DNA of 41,532 bases from Deltaproteobacteria bacterium (lineage in GTDB: Bacteria > Desulfobacterota > Desulfobacteria > Desulfobacterales > SURF-15), in NCBI GenBank assembly GCA_013349495.1, contig DUZK01000003.1, positions 1 to 41,532 on the forward strand. The letters are read 5' to 3'. The notes beneath the pieces are model-generated. The model saw nothing but the letters and a program-made list of their open reading frames with translations, was not told the origin of the DNA and ran no database searches. Of this stretch, positions 37,674-41,532 are shown piece by piece; the stretch's first letter is position 1, and each line of letters begins with the position of its first letter. Both the position numbers and the translations under genes were made by a program.

Positions 37674-38720
37674 ATGAAAAAATCCGCTTGGTATCGTTGG
37701 ATGGTATTACTAGGTGCTGCTGGTTTTGTTTTTTGTACAGCTCTGCTCTATTTTGAATCGCCGGCAGCTGCCAATGACTGCAAAAATCGTGGAGATTTGG
37801 ATGTGATTTTTTGCGATGAAAACGGTGATCTGCTCGCAGACACACCCACGGATCCGAAAAAACTACTTGATCCGGACACACTCGTTTTTTCCTATACCGC
37901 TGTCGAAGACCCGTCTGTTTATGAAAATGTTTTTAGTGAACTCATGCAGCATATGGCCAAGATAACCGGCAAACAGGTGAAGTGGTATGGTCCTGAATCG
38001 TACGCCGCCCAGGTGGAAGCCATGCGATCCGGCCGGTTGCACGCATCCGGTTTTGCTGCCGGTGCGACGGTGTACGGCGTGAATCTTGCCGGTTTTCATC
38101 CTGCGGCCATGATGGGCTTAAAAGACGGCGGCTTCAGGGGCTACAAACTGTGGTTAATCACCCACAAAGACTCTGATATCAAAACAATCCAGGACCTAAA
38201 GGGGCGTAAAGTTGCACATGTAACGCCCTCTTCAAATTCCGGAAACCAGGCGCCTCGAGCATTGTTCAAGAGTATGGGTATCGTGCCGGATGTAGACTAC
38301 AAGGTCATTTATTCAGGTAAACACGACAATTCCATCATGGGTGTTGTGAATCGGGACTATGATGCGGCACCGGTTGCCTCCACCGTGATGCAGCGGATGA
38401 TGGAAAGGGGTATGTTCGACAAGTCGGAGGTCCGCATTATCTGGGAGTCGGATAAATTCCCCGGTTCGGCCTACGGGTATGTCAATACGTTGGCTCCTAA
38501 ATTGCAGAAACTGGTAAGCGAAGCTTTCCTGACATTTGACTGGAAGGGAACTGGACTCGGCGAAGAGTTCGGAAAACGAGCCGATATATTCATTCCGGTT
38601 GACTATGTGAAAGACTGGAAAGTCATCCGCACCATCCAGAAAGCAAACAATGTCGTATACAGCCAGGATGGATTGAATGCATTGAAGGTCGAAAAGACAC
38701 CGAAAAAAAAGAAGAAATAA
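37674..38720 (+). CDS. phnD: Phosphate/phosphonate ABC transporter substrate-binding protein (PhnD-like)
   Basis: [38 protein letters not shown]...[24 protein letters not shown]. Confidence 0.9.
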   Translation: MKKSAWYRWMVLLGAAGFVFCTALLYFESPAAANDCKNRGDLDVIFCDENGDLLADTPTDPKKLLDPDTLVFSYTAVEDPSVYENVFSELMQHMAKITGKQVKWYGPESYAAQVEAMRSGRLHASGFAAGATVYGVNLAGFHPAAMMGLKDGGFRGYKLWLITHKDSDIKTIQDLKGRKVAHVTPSSNSGNQAPRALFKSMGIVPDVDYKVIYSGKHDNSIMGVVNRDYDAAPVASTVMQRMMERGMFDKSEVRIIWESDKFPGSAYGYVNTLAPKLQKLVSEAFLTFDWKGTGLGEEFGKRADIFIPVDYVKDWKVIRTIQKANNVVYSQDGLNALKVEKTPKKKKK

Positions 38721-38754
38721 CATTCGACGGCGCTGCGACGCATGGAATTGGGTT

Positions 38755-39597
38755 ATGCTCGAAATCGAAGATCTTTCAAAAGTTTATCCCACAGGAACCG
38801 AGGCGCTGAAAAAAGTCAGCCTCACCGTGGACACACCCCAGGTGGTCACCATCATAGGCCCTTCCGGTGCCGGGAAGAGCACTCTTATCCGTTGCATCAA
38901 TCGTTTGATTGAGCCCACATCCGGGAGGGTCTTTTTGGATGGAACCAATGTGGTAATTTTGGGCCGGCGTGAACTTCGCAAGGTGCGACGTCGCATCGGT
39001 ATGATCTTTCAGGAATTCAACCTGGTAGAACGCCTGACCGTTATGGAGAATTTGCTCTCCGGCCGTCTGGGCTATGTCGGTTTCTGGAGGACCTATCGCC
39101 GAAAATTTCCACGGGCGGATGTTGTCGCCGCCTTCAGACTTCTCGACCGTGTCGGTCTCGCCGGCTATCAAAACACACGGGCCGATGCTTTGTCCGGCGG
39201 TCAACGCCAGCGTGTGGGCATCTCGCGGGCGCTCATGCAGCAGCCGGATCTATTGCTCGTGGATGAACCGACGGCGAGCCTGGATCCGAAAACCTCGCGC
39301 CAGATCATGCGGCTCTTGGTTGAATTGGCCCATGAACGCGGTACACCGGCACTTGTTAACATTCATGACGTCGGACTTGCTCAGTCTTTTGCCGACCGGA
39401 TTATTGGTCTGGCTGAGGGAAAAATCGTCTTCGACGGGACACCCCGGCAGGTAACGGCCCAGGTCCTGACCCGCATTTACGGGGAAGAGGACTGGAGCAC
39501 AACCATTCGGAAAGTCGACGAAAACGGTGAGGCGGACACGAAAAAAGGATCGTCCAAACGAAAGGATACCCTCGATGAGGAGGCTGCTACGGGATGA
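38755..39597 (+). CDS. phnC: Phosphonate-type ABC transporter ATP-binding protein (PhnC-like)
   Basis: [61 protein letters not shown]. Confidence 0.93.
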   Translation: MLEIEDLSKVYPTGTEALKKVSLTVDTPQVVTIIGPSGAGKSTLIRCINRLIEPTSGRVFLDGTNVVILGRRELRKVRRRIGMIFQEFNLVERLTVMENLLSGRLGYVGFWRTYRRKFPRADVVAAFRLLDRVGLAGYQNTRADALSGGQRQRVGISRALMQQPDLLLVDEPTASLDPKTSRQIMRLLVELAHERGTPALVNIHDVGLAQSFADRIIGLAEGKIVFDGTPRQVTAQVLTRIYGEEDWSTTIRKVDENGEADTKKGSSKRKDTLDEEAATG

Positions 39598-40409
39598 ATG
39601 CATCTGCCCGGCCGCAGGCTGAAGGATCGCTTCAATGGCACCGAATCCGTATGATTGAACACCCGCTGATTCGGTACGGATTGACCGTTTTGGCCATCGC
39701 TTATCTTTTCTGGTCTGTGGGCGCCCTCGACATCGATTGGTCCCGGATGGCGGCCGGCCTGCCGCGTGCAAAAAACATGGTTGTGAGAATGATACCCCCG
39801 GATTTCAGCCGTACGCAACTGCTGGTTAGGGGGGTGCTCGAAAGCGTTCAGATGGCATTGATAGCCAGCTTTCTCGGCATGATTCTGGCAATTCCACTGG
39901 GCATTTGCGGTGCCTCCAATCTCGTACCAAAGCCGATTTACTTGATCGCACGCACTTTCATCATCCTGTCGCGCACCTTTCACGAAATTCTTGTTGCGAT
40001 TCTCTTTGTTAAAATTTTCAGTTTCGGACCCCTGGCCGGGGTGCTGACACTCACGGTGTCCAGCACCAGCTTTATTTCAAAGATGTTGGCCGAGGACATC
40101 GAAAACATGCCCTCGGGGCAAATGGAGGCGGTTCGCGCCACCGGAGCCAATTTCCCCAAGCTTTTGACCTATTGCATCTCGCCCCAGGCATTACCGCGCT
40201 ATCTGGGTGTATCCATCTACCGGTTGGACGCCAATCTTCGCCATTCAACGGTGGTCGGAATCGTCGGCGGCGGCGGTATCGGACAGGTCTTGGCCGCCTC
40301 ATTCAGCCGCTATGACTATGATTTCAGCCTGGCGATTATCTTAAGCATTATTGCGTTGGTTATCGTTGGCGAATTTTTCTCAAGCTGGGTGCGGGAGCGA
40401 TTGAGATGA
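39594..40409 (+). CDS. phnE: Phosphonate-type ABC transporter permease (PhnE-like) 1
   Basis: [57 protein letters not shown]. Confidence 0.92.
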   Translation: MNASARPQAEGSLQWHRIRMIEHPLIRYGLTVLAIAYLFWSVGALDIDWSRMAAGLPRAKNMVVRMIPPDFSRTQLLVRGVLESVQMALIASFLGMILAIPLGICGASNLVPKPIYLIARTFIILSRTFHEILVAILFVKIFSFGPLAGVLTLTVSSTSFISKMLAEDIENMPSGQMEAVRATGANFPKLLTYCISPQALPRYLGVSIYRLDANLRHSTVVGIVGGGGIGQVLAASFSRYDYDFSLAIILSIIALVIVGEFFSSWVRERLR

Positions 40410-41218
40410 CCGTTGAGCAGCACAAGAACAAATACCCCGAGGTGTGGCGCCGTTTCAGCCCGCGTGAAACACTGACCCGCTATAGCTGGTATCTGGGCAT
40501 TGTCTTCATTGCTGCCTGGTCGGTGAGTCATTTAGACATTCCCTGGATCTACTTTCTGGACGCCCACATCCAGGCCATGGACCTGGTCACACGAATGTGG
40601 CCGCCTGATTGGGAATACGTTGCGGAACTGATTGAACCGTTGCTCGAAACCATCCACATCGCAACCATAGGCACTGTCGTAACCGTTATCATCGCATTTC
40701 CCATAGCGTTTCTTTCAGCGCGAAACACCACTTTCAACACAGCAACATGGATGATCGGCCGTTTCATTCTGGTCGCCTCGCGATCGGTTAACACAGTCGT
40801 TTGGGGCCTGCTGTTCGTTGCCATATTCGGGCCGGGGCCGATGGCCGGTATATGGGCCATTGCGTTCCGATCCATCGGTTTCATGGGCAAGTTGGTGGCT
40901 GAAGCCATTGAAGAAATCGATGAGGGGATTGTGGAGGCGATCGAGGCGACGGGTGCGTCGCGCCTGCAGGTGCTCTGGATCGGAATTCTGCCACAGGTCC
41001 TGCCCGTGATCTATGGAACCACGGTGTACCGCTGGGATATCAATATCCGCGAATCCACCGTACTCGGTTTTGTGGGTGCCGGTGGCATCGGCATCCTTCT
41101 CTACTCCTCCATTAACCAGTTCCTGTGGCAGGAGGTCACCGTCATTCTCATCACGGTTTTCGGTGTGGTGCTTGTCAGCGAATTTGTATCCGCTACGGTC
41201 AGGAAACGCATCAGCTGA
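40406..41218 (+). CDS. phnE: Phosphonate-type ABC transporter permease (PhnE-like) 2
   Basis: VEAIEATGASRLQVLWIGILPQVLPVIYGTTVYRWDINIRESTVLGFVGAGGIGILL. Confidence 0.92.
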   Translation: MTVEQHKNKYPEVWRRFSPRETLTRYSWYLGIVFIAAWSVSHLDIPWIYFLDAHIQAMDLVTRMWPPDWEYVAELIEPLLETIHIATIGTVVTVIIAFPIAFLSARNTTFNTATWMIGRFILVASRSVNTVVWGLLFVAIFGPGPMAGIWAIAFRSIGFMGKLVAEAIEEIDEGIVEAIEATGASRLQVLWIGILPQVLPVIYGTTVYRWDINIRESTVLGFVGAGGIGILLYSSINQFLWQEVTVILITVFGVVLVSEFVSATVRKRIS

Positions 41219-41449
41219 CACCGGCAATACGCGTTGTCTCATGGCAAGCCTCTTAAAGATTGATTGGATATCCAGAGCAAACTTGGATTATTTTCATTTA
41301 TGTCGATAGCTTGGATACTCTCAATATATCTGCGCCGGTTCATATCAGGTTTTTTGGAATACATTGCATTTTGGCACGGATGACATTATGATAGTAATGA
41401 TATTCGAAGACATATCATCGATTGTTGGCCCAATGAATGGAAAGACAAA

Positions 41450-41532
41450 ATGCTGAGACAAAGTGTATACATAGAGACAACTGTAGTAAGTTATCTCGCT
41501 GCTCGTCCCCGCAGAGATTTGATCGTTGCAGC
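41450..41532 (+). CDS. PIN-domain toxin, N-terminus only (truncated by window end)
   Basis: MLRQSVYIETTVVSYLAARPRRDLIVAA; read directly from the last 83 nt, absent from the ORF track. Confidence 0.75.
   Translation, partial: MLRQSVYIETTVVSYLAARPRRDLIVA

Noticed and set aside
37674-41218. C-P lyase operon
   Set aside because: Only transport genes are present; no phnG-M-like ORFs.
1-41532. CRISPR array
   Set aside because: Repeats seen are micro-arrays without spacers or isolated direct repeats kilobases apart; no regular repeat-spacer pattern.

Overview
The window looks like a chromosomal segment of an anaerobic, probably sulfate-reducing deltaproteobacterium (Desulfobacterota); that assignment is inferred from gene content. 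The core content is a flavodiiron protein with ferredoxin, an RND efflux operon, an AbrB-like (HgcC-like) gene followed by arsM, a corrinoid protein with a UroD-type methyltransferase, and MsrAB. There is also an Fbp-type ABC transporter followed by a second UroD-type methyltransferase, and a PhnD-PhnC-PhnE-PhnE importer. Accessory content includes three fragmented IS91-family transposase relics. Two of them bracket a 4.3 kb block encoding secreted proteins, including an S8 protease. There are two antitoxin/PIN pairs, a third PIN toxin cut by the window end, and an XRE + nucleotidyltransferase-like (DUF6932-like) pair behind a perfect 24-bp palindrome that overlaps a near-consensus promoter. 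The best candidates for undescribed biology are that XRE/DUF6932-like module, a set of intergenic micro-arrays with strict 7-, 8- or 9-bp period and diverged units, and a GC-rich 46-nt hairpin cassette apparently inserted in a second dispersed repeat. No rRNA, tRNA or CRISPR array was recognised. Family calls come from reading translated motifs and memory; no database search was run.
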